This document shows, piece by piece, positions 44,260 to 53,878 of a DNA stretch of 64,000 bases. Position numbers and translations under genes: made by a program. Source of the DNA: Rhodomicrobium vannielii ATCC 17100 (lineage in GTDB: Bacteria > Pseudomonadota > Alphaproteobacteria > Rhizobiales > Rhodomicrobiaceae); contig NC_014664.1 of the NCBI RefSeq assembly GCF_000166055.1, forward strand, positions 1,017,927 through 1,081,926. The letters are read 5' to 3'. The notes below the pieces were generated by a model that worked only from the letters and a program-made list of their open reading frames with translations, ran no database searches and had not been told where the DNA came from. Every line of letters starts with the position of its first letter. Within the stretch, counting starts at the first letter, position 1.

Positions 44260-46926
44260 TCAGGCTGCCACTTCGCCTTCGCGCTCGCCAACGATTTTTG
44301 ACACGATCTCGAAGACGTCAGGAGAGAGCTCCTTCTGGTCGAGGATGCGGCCAAGCGCCCTCTCCGCGAGCGCGCGGCGTTTCGGCTCGAAGATGCGCCA
44401 ACTCTCGAACGCGCCGACAAGCCGCGACGCCATCTGCGGGTTGAAGCCGTCGATCTCGATCACGGCGTTGGCGATGAGGTCGTAGCCAGCCCCGCTCGCA
44501 TCGTTGAAACGCACCTGATTTCCGTGCGCAAATGCGCCGTAAACCGAGCGCACGCGGTTCGGGTTCTGGATTGAAAACAGCGGGTTGGCCACGAGGTCGG
44601 CCACGCGCGCGAGGGTATCCGGCGAGGGCGACGACGCCTGCAACGCGAACCACTTGTTGATGACGAGCGGCTCGTCCTTCCACTTCCTGTGGAAGCGCTG
44701 GAGCGCCTGATCGTAGGCTTCGCCGCCCACCTGCGAGAGGATCGAAAGGGCACCGAAGGACTCGGTCATGTTGGTTGCGGTCTTCGCCTGTTCCTTCACG
44801 CGCGCGATGCCGAAACGGCTTTTTCCCGCCGCGAGCAGGCTCAGCGCGGATTGTCGCAGCGCGCGTCTGCCCGCGCTTTCCGCGTCCGGGTTGTAGGGTT
44901 CGGCCGGGGCGCTCCGCTCGTAAACGCTTTCGAGAATCGCGCGCAGGCTCTTTCCCATCGCCGCGCGCAGCAGGGTACGCGCCTGATGAATGGCCTCCGG
45001 GTCGACGTTCTCGCCGATCGCCAGCGCCACATCCGATTCGGAAGGAAGCGCGAGGAACGCCGCGCGGTAGGCATGTTCGAGCGTGTCGTCGTCGGCGACT
45101 TCGCCGACAGCCGCCACGAAACGGGGCTCGACACGCGCGTTCTCGCCTTTCGCGATGGCGCTCGCGAGGGCCACGATATGCTTCAGCGCGAAGGCCTGCG
45201 CATTCTGCCAGCGGTTGAACAGATCGGTATCGGCGCGAATGAGCGTGAGCATGTCCTTGTCGCGCGCGCCTGCATTGAGGTTGACCGGCGCGGAGAAGTC
45301 GCGCAGCAGCGACAGTACGGGCCGCGAGCCGACCTTCTCGAAGGTGAAGACCTCCTTCTTCTTCGAGAGCACCACGAGGCCGCCATCGACGGGCTTGCCC
45401 TCGACTTCGAGCGGGATCTCGCCACCATTCGGGCCGAGCAGGCCGAGCTTCACCGGAATAGGCACGGCCTTGCGTTTTGGCTGCCCCGGCAGGTCGGGGA
45501 AGGTCTGGCTGAGCGTAAGCCGCGCCTCCTTCGCGCCCTCCGAATACGAAAGGCGCGCGTCGAGCGTCGGCGTGCCCGCCTGATTGTACCAGAGAAGATA
45601 GGCCGAAAGGTCCGCGCCATTCGCATCGCCGAGCGCCGACACGAAGTCTTCCACCGTCACCGCCTGCCCGTCATGGCGATCGAAATAGAGGTCGAGGCCC
45701 TTGCGAAAGCCATCGCGCCCGAGCACGGTTTGCAGCATGCGGCACAGCTCGGCGCCCTTGTTGTAGACGGTGCGCGTATAGAAGTTGTTGATCTCGATGA
45801 AGGACGACGGGCGCACGGGGTGAGCGAGCGGCCCCGCGTCCTCGGTGAACTGCATGCTTCGGAGCCAGCGCACATCCTCGATGCGCTTCACAACGGCGGA
45901 GCGCTGGTCGGCGGTGAATTCCTGATCGCGGAAAACCGTCAGCCCTTCCTTGAGGCAAAGCTGGAACCAGTCGCGGCACGTGACGCGGTTGCCCGTCCAG
46001 TTGTGGAAATATTCGTGCGCGATCACGCCTTCGATGCGCTCGTAATCGGAGTCGGTCGCGGTATCGGGCCGCGCCAGGATCAGCGCGTCGTTGAACACGT
46101 TGAGCCCCTTGTTCTCCATCGCGCCCATGTTGAAGTCCGACACGGCCACGATCATGAACATGTCGAGGTCGTATTCGAGGCCGAAGCGGTCCTCATCCCA
46201 CCGCATGGCGCGCTTCAGGCTTCTCATGGCCCAGTCGCAGCGATCTTCCTTGCCGGGTTCGACATAGATGCGCAGCGTGACGGCACGGCCGGACCGCGTC
46301 ATGATGCTGTCCTCCACCATGGCGAGTTTGCCCGCCACGAGCGCAAAGAGGTAGGAGGGCTTCGGGAACGGGTCTTCCCACACCGCGAAGTGGCGCTTGC
46401 CCGGAAGGTCGCCCGTCTGCACGAGATTGCCGTTCGACAGCAGCACGGGCGTGTCCGGCTTCACACCTTCGATGCGGACGCGGAACTTCGACAGCACATC
46501 CGGCCGGTCGAGATAATAAGTGATGCGGCGGAAGCCTTCGGCCTCGCACTGCGTACAGTAGACGCCGCGCGAGAGATAAAGGCCGGACAGCGCCTTGTTC
46601 GCGGCCGGGTCGCAGATCGTCTCGATTTCGAGCGTGAAGGGTTTGGCGGGCACATCGCGGATGGTCAGATCCTTGTCCGTCGCCACAAGGCGCTGCTCAT
46701 CGACGGGCACGCCATCGATGCACACGCGCAGAAGCCGCAGCAGCTCGCCGTCGAGCTTGATCTCGGTCGCGCGCCGCTTCAGCGCCGGATTAGGCACCAC
46801 GGACAGCCGCGATTTCACGCGCGTCTCGGCCGGATCGAGCACCACATCGAGATAGGTTTCGGAGATGAGGAACGCGGGGGGAGCGTAATCCTTGAGATAG
46901 ATTTGCTTCGGCGTGTCGGTTTTCAT
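44260..46926 (-). CDS. pepN: Aminopeptidase N
   Basis: An M1 zinc metallopeptidase, 888 residues, releasing N-terminal amino acids in the cytosol. The exopeptidase motif GAMENKGLNVFND and the zinc site HEYFHNWTGNRV followed by the downstream Glu of WFQLCLKEGLTVFRD are intact, as is the C-terminal all-helical domain. The length matches E. coli PepN-type proteins. GGGGAG lies 6 nt before the ATG. It stands alone, divergent from ruvC. Confidence 0.96.
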   Translation of the reverse strand: MKTDTPKQIYLKDYAPPAFLISETYLDVVLDPAETRVKSRLSVVPNPALKRRATEIKLDGELLRLLRVCIDGVPVDEQRLVATDKDLTIRDVPAKPFTLEIETICDPAANKALSGLYLSRGVYCTQCEAEGFRRITYYLDRPDVLSKFRVRIEGVKPDTPVLLSNGNLVQTGDLPGKRHFAVWEDPFPKPSYLFALVAGKLAMVEDSIMTRSGRAVTLRIYVEPGKEDRCDWAMRSLKRAMRWDEDRFGLEYDLDMFMIVAVSDFNMGAMENKGLNVFNDALILARPDTATDSDYERIEGVIAHEYFHNWTGNRVTCRDWFQLCLKEGLTVFRDQEFTADQRSAVVKRIEDVRWLRSMQFTEDAGPLAHPVRPSSFIEINNFYTRTVYNKGAELCRMLQTVLGRDGFRKGLDLYFDRHDGQAVTVEDFVSALGDANGADLSAYLLWYNQAGTPTLDARLSYSEGAKEARLTLSQTFPDLPGQPKRKAVPIPVKLGLLGPNGGEIPLEVEGKPVDGGLVVLSKKKEVFTFEKVGSRPVLSLLRDFSAPVNLNAGARDKDMLTLIRADTDLFNRWQNAQAFALKHIVALASAIAKGENARVEPRFVAAVGEVADDDTLEHAYRAAFLALPSESDVALAIGENVDPEAIHQARTLLRAAMGKSLRAILESVYERSAPAEPYNPDAESAGRRALRQSALSLLAAGKSRFGIARVKEQAKTATNMTESFGALSILSQVGGEAYDQALQRFHRKWKDEPLVINKWFALQASSPSPDTLARVADLVANPLFSIQNPNRVRSVYGAFAHGNQVRFNDASGAGYDLIANAVIEIDGFNPQMASRLVGAFESWRIFEPKRRALAERALGRILDQKELSPDVFEIVSKIVGEREGEVAA

Positions 46927-47124
46927 TGCGTCTCCCCTTCAACTTATGGCGGCAGAGATAGCCCTTTGCCGCGAGCACAGCAAACGGACGCGAAAGTTTT
47001 CCTCATGACAACATGGTGTTCGAACGCAAACTTCGCACCAAACGTGCGCGGCGCAACGCGAAAGGCTTGACCCAACAGCCCGACGCAGAAGACGGTGCGG
47101 TTTGAATTCAACCGGACTCCACCC

Positions 47125-47646
47125 ATGCCGAAACCTCCTGTCCGCATCCTCGGGCTCGATCCGGGCCTCTGCCATCTCGGCTGGGGCGTCGTGGATTGGG
47201 ATGGCCAGCGCCTGACCTTCGTCGCCTGCGGCACCATCGATACGGGCGCGGGCGAGGCCATGGGCCAGCGGCTTACCGCCCTGTTCGAAGGGCTGAACGA
47301 GGTGGTGCGCGCCCATGCGCCCGACGAGGCCGCCATCGAGGAAACCTTCGTCAACACGAACGCGCGCGCCGCGCTGAAGCTCGGTCAGGCGCGAGGCGTG
47401 GCGCTTCTGGTCCCGGCAAGGCTCGGCCTCAGCGTCGCCGAATACGCGCCCAATTCGATCAAGAAGACCGTGACCGGGGCGGGACATGCCGACAAGGTGC
47501 AGATCCGCACGATGCTGCGCTATCTCCTGCCCAAGGCGCAGCCCGCCACGCCCGACGCCGCCGACGCGCTCGCCGTCGCCATCTGTCACGCTCATCACCG
47601 GCGCGCGCTCGCTATTCGGGCTGCGGCGCTTTCAACTCCGGCTTGA
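47125..47646 (+). CDS. ruvC: Holliday junction resolvase RuvC
   Basis: The endonuclease that cuts Holliday junctions, 173 residues. The catalytic acidic residues are in ILGLDPGL (Asp), AAIEETFV (Glu) and the final [14 protein letters not shown] (two Asp). The start is ATG 47125 (MPKPPVRIL); a GTG at 47095 would add ten residues. The 3' end overlaps the convergent cupin gene by 35 bp. ruvA lies 602 bp further on, but the usual ruvA-ruvB continuation is broken. Confidence 0.95.
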   Translation: MPKPPVRILGLDPGLCHLGWGVVDWDGQRLTFVACGTIDTGAGEAMGQRLTALFEGLNEVVRAHAPDEAAIEETFVNTNARAALKLGQARGVALLVPARLGLSVAEYAPNSIKKTVTGAGHADKVQIRTMLRYLLPKAQPATPDAADALAVAICHAHHRRALAIRAAALSTPA

Positions 47647-48079
47647 GGTCGCCGGACTTCAGCGCGGCGATGATTTCCTCCGCGAGCGGTTCCAGGTCCG
47701 GCAGCAGAACGACGCTTTCCTGCTCGCTCGCGTCCGTCCGCGCGATCACAGCCGAAGTCGGCTTGTCGCTCAGGTTTACGGGCAGGTGCGGCACGCCCGC
47801 AGGGATATAAAGCAGGTCGCCCGCACGCGTCAGAGTCCGATGCTGAAGTCGGTCGCCGTGAAGCGTCCACGCCTCGCCATCGAGAACGTAGATGGCCGTC
47901 TCGTGCTTCTCGTGCAGATGCACTTTCGCTCGGCCGCCCGGCGGGACCGTCAGCAGATGCATGCAGATAGCCTCGGAGCCGACGGTCTCGGCGGCAATGC
48001 CGCGCCGGTAAGTCAGCCCCTGCTTTCCATCGTAAGTCGTCTCCGCCCTTACGAGCCTGCATTCTGGTTCGTTGCTCAT
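47612..48079 (-). CDS. Cupin domain protein
   Basis: A 155-residue single-domain cupin. The metal-binding motif 1 is [21 protein letters not shown] (His-x-His-x4-His-Glu pattern) and motif 2 is [22 protein letters not shown] lies just before the ATG. It converges on ruvC with a 35-bp overlap of coding ends, so both C-termini share DNA in opposite frames. I cannot name a substrate. Its position between ruvC and ruvA, on the opposite strand, is unusual. Confidence 0.85.
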   Translation of the reverse strand: MSNEPECRLVRAETTYDGKQGLTYRRGIAAETVGSEAICMHLLTVPPGGRAKVHLHEKHETAIYVLDGEAWTLHGDRLQHRTLTRAGDLLYIPAGVPHLPVNLSDKPTSAVIARTDASEQESVVLLPDLEPLAEEIIAALKSGDLKPELKAPQPE

Positions 48080-48248
48080 GAGCCTCCCTATGTCTGGTTA
48101 TTTTCCTGATCATGTAAGCGTCGTTCGCCCGCGTGCCGTCACTGTGCACGGAGAAATCGAGAAGAATTGAAGCCGTGACGAGGTCGATGCTCCACGGCGC
48201 GCAAAAACCGTCTCGCGCCCACGATGCCGACTCGGGTTATGCTGAGGC

Positions 48249-48878
48249 ATGATTGGAAAGCTCAAAGGCATCGTCGACGCGGTGGGCGCGGACCACGCCA
48301 TCATCGATGTTGGCGGCGTCGGTTATGAAGTCGCATGCTCGCCGCGCACGCTCGGCGCGCTGAAGCCCGGCGAACCGGTCGCGCTCTCCATCGAAACCTA
48401 TGTCCGCGAAGACGCGATCAAGCTTTACGGCTTCCTCTCCGAAGCCGAGCGTGGCTGGTTCCGCCTCCTGCAAAGCGTGCAAGGCGTCGGCGCGAAGGTG
48501 GCGCTGTCCATTCTCGCGACGCTCGATTCGGCGCAGCTCGCGCAGGCCATCGCCATGCAGGACCGCGTGAGCGTGACGCGTGCGCCGGGTGTCGGCCCGA
48601 AAGTGGCGCTCCGCATCGTGAACGAACTCAAGGACAAGGCTCCGCCTCTCGCTTTCAGCGTCGCAGCCATCGCCGCGCCCGCCTCCGGCTCGGCATCGGC
48701 CGCGATACCCGCCTCCGCAGCGCCCTCTCCCGCGGCGGAGGCGGTTTCCGCCCTCGTGAACCTCGGCTATGCGCCGCTTCAGGCGAATGCCGCGATCTCG
48801 ACCGCGCTCGGCAAGGCAGGCGAGGACGCGCGAACCGAGGATCTCATTCGTCTTGGCCTCAAGGATCTGGCGCGCTGA
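48249..48878 (+). CDS. ruvA: Holliday junction DNA helicase subunit RuvA
   Basis: The tetrameric junction-binding subunit, 209 residues. Domain I begins [20 protein letters not shown], domain II has helix-hairpin-helix motifs ([16 protein letters not shown] and [19 protein letters not shown]), and domain III (about 155-209) is the RuvB-binding part ([18 protein letters not shown]). A flexible Ala/Ser/Pro-rich linker joins II and III. The next gene downstream is a TRAP binding protein instead of ruvB, which must be elsewhere. Confidence 0.95.
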   Translation: MIGKLKGIVDAVGADHAIIDVGGVGYEVACSPRTLGALKPGEPVALSIETYVREDAIKLYGFLSEAERGWFRLLQSVQGVGAKVALSILATLDSAQLAQAIAMQDRVSVTRAPGVGPKVALRIVNELKDKAPPLAFSVAAIAAPASGSASAAIPASAAPSPAAEAVSALVNLGYAPLQANAAISTALGKAGEDARTEDLIRLGLKDLAR

Positions 48879-49088
48879 AGCTTGATGCGCTTCGTCCATC
48901 CTGGAAGGCACCCGGTCGCCTGTTCTTGCAGGCCTTTCTCACCTGAAACCGGCATCCCGCAGCCCTCCCAAATCGAGTCGTCCGCCCCGAACCTTGCGCT
49001 TTGCGCGAGGTTGGCGAACGAAATCGCGCTCGTGTTGCTTGAGACTGCCTAAAACTTATCGTAAATGCTCCTGAGACCGGGAGGGGCT

Positions 49089-50216
49089 ATGACGGGCACA
49101 TTCACGATTCTGCGCGCGGCAGCGTTCGCGCTTGTTTGCGTGGCGGCGGGGGCATTCGCGGTAACGCCTGCGCGCGCTCAGGCTCCTGCCGAAGGGCCGC
49201 TTGAGCTCCATTTTTCTCATATCGGGTCGGAAGGCACGCTGTACTACATTTCAGCGGAAGAATACGCGCGACGCGTGGAAGCGATGTCGCGCGGCAGAAT
49301 TCGCATCGTGCTACACCCGAAAAGCGGGCTTGGCGGCGACGCCGAAGTGCTGAAGAAGATGCTGAAGAACGAGGTCGACATTTCGATCATCGGCACGCCG
49401 ATGTCGAATGTTGCGGGCGAATTCGGCGTGTTCGAAATGCCGTTCCTCGTGCGCAACCGCACTCATGTGCGGCAGTTCCGCGACCGGATCATGAAGCAGT
49501 ATCTGCATCAGGCAGCCAATGCGAAAGGCTACCAGTTGCTCGCGATGTGGGAACTCGGCTTTCGCCATGTGCTCAACAACAAGCGCCCCGTGGAGGGGCC
49601 CGGAACGCTGAAGGGCCTCAAGCTGCGGGTACCCAAGGGCGAATGGCGTATCAAGATGTTCAAGGCCTACGGCGTCGAGCCGTTCCCGGTCGAGTTCAAG
49701 GATGTCTACGCGGGCATTCAGCGCGGCGAACTGGACGGCATCGAATCGACACTCGACCTGATCTACGGCGCGAACATCCATCAGGTGCAGCAATATCTGA
49801 CGCTCAGCTATCACCTTTATACGCCGGGCTTCCTCATCATGCCGAAGGACCGTTTCCAGGCGCTCCCCACCTCGGTGCGTGCGATCCTGACCAAGGTCGG
49901 TTTGGAGATGCAGGAGTGGGTTTTGGATAAGGGCGAGCGCATGGATGCGGAAATCGTCCAGAAAATGGGATTGAAGACCAATGAGGCCGACCGCCTTGCC
50001 TTCACGATCCAGAGCCTGACAATCTACAAGGAGTACGCGCAGGTTCCCGCGCAGAAGGCGCTCATCAAGCTCATCTTCGAATCGGACGTGAACCCGCTCG
50101 CGATCGACGCGCTGAGGGGCCGGGGATCGTTCGCTGCGGGGGCGGGCTCGAAAGGCGACGACGTCAGGGCCGACGATGCGGGCACCGATGCCAAGAACTC
50201 CTGGGCGCCTCGCTGA
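49089..50216 (+). CDS. DctP-type TRAP transporter substrate-binding protein
   Basis: A periplasmic binding protein of the DctP family, 375 residues. A signal peptide (AAFALVCVAAGAFAVTPARA) precedes the core with ELHFSHIGSEGTLYYIS, MLKNEVDISIIGTPMSN, LKGLKLRVPKGEWRIKMFKA and VYAGIQRGELDGIE. Residues after about 340 are a low-complexity tail. The conserved Arg that binds carboxylates is present in KGLKLRVP. GGGAGGGG precedes the ATG at 49089. No DctQ or DctM gene follows, so it is an orphan whose membrane partner is elsewhere. The ligand is unknown. Confidence 0.85.
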   Translation: MTGTFTILRAAAFALVCVAAGAFAVTPARAQAPAEGPLELHFSHIGSEGTLYYISAEEYARRVEAMSRGRIRIVLHPKSGLGGDAEVLKKMLKNEVDISIIGTPMSNVAGEFGVFEMPFLVRNRTHVRQFRDRIMKQYLHQAANAKGYQLLAMWELGFRHVLNNKRPVEGPGTLKGLKLRVPKGEWRIKMFKAYGVEPFPVEFKDVYAGIQRGELDGIESTLDLIYGANIHQVQQYLTLSYHLYTPGFLIMPKDRFQALPTSVRAILTKVGLEMQEWVLDKGERMDAEIVQKMGLKTNEADRLAFTIQSLTIYKEYAQVPAQKALIKLIFESDVNPLAIDALRGRGSFAAGAGSKGDDVRADDAGTDAKNSWAPR

Positions 50217-50505
50217 CAATCCTCGGCGCCCGCTGATTGCACAGTCTGTCGACTCGACCATATACCTGTAAGCTGTGGCAACCGGTCAGATGGCATATCT
50301 TCGAGTTGCGGCCGAGAACTCCGCATGAACCCGCTCAATTCGATTCCATTGCGCGGATGGTGCATCGTGGAAGCAAGGTGACGCTTGCGTCGCGCGGGGC
50401 GAAGCGGCTGCGGCGGCGTCGCCCGGCAAAAGACACGGCAGACGGCGACGATTCGAGGCGCTGATATTTCGCTTCGGAGCCCCTGCCATTGCGAGGAGGC
50501 TTGAT

Positions 50506-50949
50506 ATGTCCCGTCGGGAACAAGATCTGATCGACTATATCGACGACAAGTCGCAGAACGAGGACGAAACCGCGTTCCTCCCCGTGCGCCCGGATGGCTA
50601 TCCGGACAGTTGGACCGTCTTTTTCCTCGGCATCCTGTTCGGCGTCGCTGCTGGCGCTCTGATCTCGGTCTCGCCCTGGCTGGGCGGAACGCTCGTATTC
50701 GGCGGTTACGGCGCGGCGGCGTTGACGATGACCGGAACGCGGAATCGCGTCTCGCGGGCGCTCCGCTTCGGCTTTGCCGTTTTCGCCGCGATTGGCGCCG
50801 CGATCGTCACGGGCATGATCGCGTGGCCGATTATGACACGCTCCGTGGTCGACGCGGCAGCAGAGACGAACCTCGTGTTCCTCTCTGTCGCGTTCCTGCC
50901 CTGGCTCCTCGCAACGTTCCGTTACATCCACATCCGCATTCCAGACTGA
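50506..50949 (+). CDS. Small membrane protein of unknown function
   Basis: A 147-residue protein with a charged N-terminus (about 1-35) and four hydrophobic segments (about 37-56, 62-76, 86-106 and 123-138; for example VFFLGILFGVAAGALISVS and LVFLSVAFLPWLLATF). GAGGAGG lies just before the ATG. I recognise no family motif. It is preceded by a 289-bp gap and followed by 199 bp before the Gly-rich gene. Confidence 0.65.
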   Translation: MSRREQDLIDYIDDKSQNEDETAFLPVRPDGYPDSWTVFFLGILFGVAAGALISVSPWLGGTLVFGGYGAAALTMTGTRNRVSRALRFGFAVFAAIGAAIVTGMIAWPIMTRSVVDAAAETNLVFLSVAFLPWLLATFRYIHIRIPD

Positions 50950-51148
50950 GACAGGCTTCTTGCCGTTGCGGGGTTCGCGTTGGCAGGTGCGTCGAGGCAG
51001 ATTGTCCGGGCTGCCCCCTGCCGACTTGTCCCGGTGATCGCCAGATCTAGGCCTTGAGACAAGTTGTTACAATCTGAGCGATGAAAGGCCACAATCCTTC
51101 GCCAGATTGATCGTGCCGAGGGGGTTCCGTCATTCGGAGACCACCTGA

Positions 51149-51553
51149 ATGAAAAAAATCATGTATCTGACGCTCGCCCTGCTAGCCGGGGCCTTTACGT
51201 GGAGCGTCGGCCAGACGTCTGCGATGGCGAATGCCGCCGCGATGGGCGTTGGCGCAGTTCAGATCGAAGCCGCGCAGAAGAGCGATGTCATCAAGGTTCA
51301 CGGACCTTGGGGCGGCGGCGGCTGGGGTTATGGCGGCGGCGGTTGGGGTCGCGGTCCCGGCTGGGGTCGCGGTCCCGGCTGGGGTCGTGGTCCCGGTTGG
51401 GGTTACGGCGGCGGCTGGCGCCGAGGCCCTGGATGGGGCGGTCCGCGCTATTATGGGGGCTGGGGTCCCTATTACGGTTGGCGTCCGCCGTATTATGGAC
51501 CTGCCTGCCGCTGGCGCTGCGGTCCCTATCGCTGCTGGCGCGTCTGCTGGTAA
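51149..51553 (+). CDS. Gly/Trp/Tyr-rich secreted protein
   Basis: A 134-residue predicted secreted protein. A signal peptide (MYLTLALLAGAFTWSVG, cleavage likely near SAMA) is followed by a short linker and a region dominated by Gly, Trp, Arg, Pro and Tyr, including three tandem RGPGWG units. Four cysteines cluster at the C-terminus (ACRWRCGPYRCWRVCW). The composition suggests a surface or envelope structural peptide; similar hypothetical Gly/Trp-rich proteins occur in other Hyphomicrobiales. Function is unknown. A terminator follows at 51590. Confidence 0.65.
   Translation: MKKIMYLTLALLAGAFTWSVGQTSAMANAAAMGVGAVQIEAAQKSDVIKVHGPWGGGGWGYGGGGWGRGPGWGRGPGWGRGPGWGYGGGWRRGPGWGGPRYYGGWGPYYGWRPPYYGPACRWRCGPYRCWRVCW
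51347..51400 (+). repeat. Three tandem 18-bp direct repeats
   Basis: Units at 51347-51364, 51365-51382 and 51383-51400 are nearly identical (two changes in the third). They encode RGPGWG repeats within the Gly/Trp-rich protein, so the repeat is a coding repeat. Confidence 0.9.
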
Positions 51554-51866
51554 GCGCCGCTACAGCCTCTCGCCGAAATATCAGACACAAAGGGCCGCTT
51601 CGTGCGGCCCTTCTTGTAGCCGAATACCACGCGGCTGGAATAAGTCTCCGATCTGACCGGGCGCAATATTATCCCTTTTACTTCAATATCTTTTTGGCAT
51701 ATACTTACATTTCGGTTTCGGATTGCTAGAAGGGCATAGAATTTATTTAGATAGTGATAATGAAATTCCGTATTCGACCTTGCACGGATAGCCGTCAGAA
51801 GCGAGTTTAGCGCAGGCCTGTACTTTGCAGGTATCGTTGTTTGCGCGAACACTGGAGAGGCTTCGA
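51554..51866. other. Intergenic stretch after the Gly-rich gene
   Basis: It contains the terminator at 51590-51616. The rest (51617-51866) is AT-richer than average and holds no supported gene; it presumably carries the promoter of the DUF937 gene, but I see no clear -35/-10 pair. Confidence 0.5.
51590..51616 (+). terminator. Terminator after the Gly/Trp-rich gene
   Basis: AAGGGCCGC and GCGGCCCTT form a perfect 9-bp stem with a TTCGT loop, followed by CTTG. The T tract is short. Confidence 0.65.
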
Positions 51867-53051
51867 ATGGCCACCAATCTTTTATCGACCATCATGCAGT
51901 CGTTTACTCCCGATGTCGTCGGGAAACTGGCTTCGACGCTTGGACTTGAACAGCAGGCGGCTCAAAAAGGTATCTCGGCGGGCGTTCCCGGCATTCTGAG
52001 CGGCCTCGCGAACATGGCGCAGGGCTCGGACGGTCCGAAGCGGATCGGATACGCCCTCTCCCAATCGGAAAATATCGTCGGCCGCGACGCCATCAGCAGC
52101 GGCGACATCATCGGCAGCCTTCTCGGCTCGAACCGCGACATCCTGCAGACCGGCTGGAGTCTCATATCGTCGCTCATCGGCGGCGGAACGCTCGACACGC
52201 TTTCGTCCCGCCTCGCCCAGTATGCCGGTCTCGGCCAAGGCTCCGCGAAAAAGCTGATCGGCTTCCTTGCGCCCGTCGTGCTCGCCTACCTGAAACGCCA
52301 TCAGACGACCGCGGGTCTCGACAATCAGGGCGTCGCCAGCATGCTTGTCAGCCAGAAAGGCGAGTTCGAGCGTGCCATCCCCAGCGCTTCGGCCGGGCGC
52401 CCGGTGCAGGACACGCCGCACGAAGCGCGCAGCTCGTCTCCGGCCCATCATCAGCGCACGGCCGCCGCCGGTGGCACGAACTGGGCCTATTGGCTGCTTC
52501 CGGCGCTCATCATCGCGGGTGCGGCGCTTTACTTCTGGCCGAACGAAAACAAGGTGCAGGAAGCCCAGCAGATCAACCGGAACACGCGAATGGTCACCCC
52601 CGCGCCTGAATCGGCGACCGGCTCGGCCCCGTCAGCGACCCCTTTCCCGTCGCGAACCGATACGCAACAATCGGCCACGAACAATAGCGCGGCGCCCATG
52701 CCCCCCCAGCAATCCGTGGTCGCGGGGACGTCGGCCGTCGCTCTCCAAAACGATATTCTAGACAACATTACCCGCCTTCAGGCGGCGCTCAATCGTATCA
52801 AGGATACCGGGTCCGCTCAGGCGGCAATCGGCGAAATCCGCGATATATCGGATCGCTTCGCAAGCCTGAAGTCCAAGGCGCAGGAACTCACGCCAGAAGC
52901 AAGGCAAGCTCTGGCCCAGGCGGTGCAGCAAAGCGTCCCCAACCTCAACTCTACGCTCGACCGTATCGGCAACGAGATCAACCTCGGTGGCGAGGCAAAG
53001 CCGGTTATGGATACACTCAAAAACCAGATCGCCAATCTTTCGAAGGCGTGA
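51867..53051 (+). CDS. DUF937 domain membrane protein
   Basis: A 394-residue protein. The N-terminal DUF937 domain (about 1-150) has FTPDVVGKLASTLGLEQQAA and GISAGVPGILSGLANMA, like YidB-type bacterial proteins. A transmembrane segment lies near 211-228 (WLLPALIIAGAALYFWP), and the C-terminal part is a Ser/Pro/Gln-rich linker followed by a helical region (IRDISDRFASLKSKAQEL). I chose the ATG at 51867 with GGAG 9 nt upstream; the longer frame from 51825 lacks a ribosome site. Function is unknown. Confidence 0.78.
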   Translation: MATNLLSTIMQSFTPDVVGKLASTLGLEQQAAQKGISAGVPGILSGLANMAQGSDGPKRIGYALSQSENIVGRDAISSGDIIGSLLGSNRDILQTGWSLISSLIGGGTLDTLSSRLAQYAGLGQGSAKKLIGFLAPVVLAYLKRHQTTAGLDNQGVASMLVSQKGEFERAIPSASAGRPVQDTPHEARSSSPAHHQRTAAAGGTNWAYWLLPALIIAGAALYFWPNENKVQEAQQINRNTRMVTPAPESATGSAPSATPFPSRTDTQQSATNNSAAPMPPQQSVVAGTSAVALQNDILDNITRLQAALNRIKDTGSAQAAIGEIRDISDRFASLKSKAQELTPEARQALAQAVQQSVPNLNSTLDRIGNEINLGGEAKPVMDTLKNQIANLSKA

Positions 53052-53082
53052 AATGACGGTCTAACTGCCGCGCGATTTGGTT

Positions 53083-53113
53083 CCTGCGTTCAGGTGAGAA
53101 GCCTGAACGCAGG
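53083..53113. terminator. Convergent 12-bp hairpin
   Basis: CCTGCGTTCAGG and CCTGAACGCAGG form a perfect 12-bp stem with a 7-nt loop between the convergent DUF937 and HdeD genes. No T tract, but the position fits a shared terminator. Confidence 0.6.
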
Positions 53114-53125
53114 CCGTTCGGCGAA

Positions 53126-53725
53126 TCACGGGCGATACTCGACCTCTTCCGGGCTGACGTCGCGGCTGGCTAGTGCCGTCATGATCAGCGCGATGCCGTA
53201 CATCAGAAGATAAACGCCAACGAGGACGCCCAACACCCACGCGGAATCCAGCGGGAAGCCGCTGATGATGATGCCGGCGAGGATGAGATCCACCAGCCCG
53301 CTGAACAGCATCCAACCCCACGAATTGAGCACGCGGCGGTGGGAGAACGCGGCGAGGATCTGCGTTATCCCTTGCGCGAAGAAGAAAGCCGCGAGGATGA
53401 GCGTCAAGGACAGGACGCCGACAAGCGGCTGGCGCAGAAGATAGACACCGACCGCGATGGCGAGCGCCGCGCCGAGGAAAGACCAGATCGAGCCGGGAAC
53501 TTCGCGGCCGGTGAAGAACGTGGCCAGGCCGATGATCCCGCCAAAGATGAAGAACCAGCCCGCCAGCTTGACTGCGACGACGGTCGTCAGATACGGCGCG
53601 CCGATAGCGAGGGCGCCGAGCACGGCCAGAAGGACGCCCTGAATGAGAAAGAGAATCCAGTGATCGTGAATGACCTCCCGCTCACGCTGGGGGGTGACGT
53701 TCAAGTCGGAACTTGCGCTACTCAT
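53126..53725 (-). CDS. HdeD family membrane protein
   Basis: A 199-residue membrane protein with about six hydrophobic segments, starting near residue 20 (WILFLIQGVLLAVLGALAI) and including YLTTVVAVKLAGWFFIFGG and MLFSGLVDLILAGIIISGFP. This matches the HdeD family (DUF308), which includes an E. coli acid-resistance protein; the molecular role is not known. I chose the ATG at 53725; the longer frame to 53803 has no conserved residues. It converges on the DUF937 gene. Confidence 0.82.
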   Translation of the reverse strand: MSSASSDLNVTPQREREVIHDHWILFLIQGVLLAVLGALAIGAPYLTTVVAVKLAGWFFIFGGIIGLATFFTGREVPGSIWSFLGAALAIAVGVYLLRQPLVGVLSLTLILAAFFFAQGITQILAAFSHRRVLNSWGWMLFSGLVDLILAGIIISGFPLDSAWVLGVLVGVYLLMYGIALIMTALASRDVSPEEVEYRP

Positions 53726-53878
53726 TGTTACACCTTGCGATTGCGCTTCTTGACGCGGCGTCGCGCGGTGCCTTTCGGAAACGCTCCGCGCCGCCCGCGT
53801 CATGCTGCCGCATTCGGGTTAGAGCAGCCGTAAGGGTGGGATCTGAAACTTAATAAAATGAGGGCCTTTGGAACAGGC

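Noticed and set aside
44689-47070. 793-codon plus-strand frame opposite pepN
   Set aside because: It is the antisense of pepN, whose GAMEN and HEYFH motifs are intact.
51347-51400. Tandem repeats as a CRISPR-like array
   Set aside because: The three 18-bp units have no spacers and are in frame with a coding repeat.
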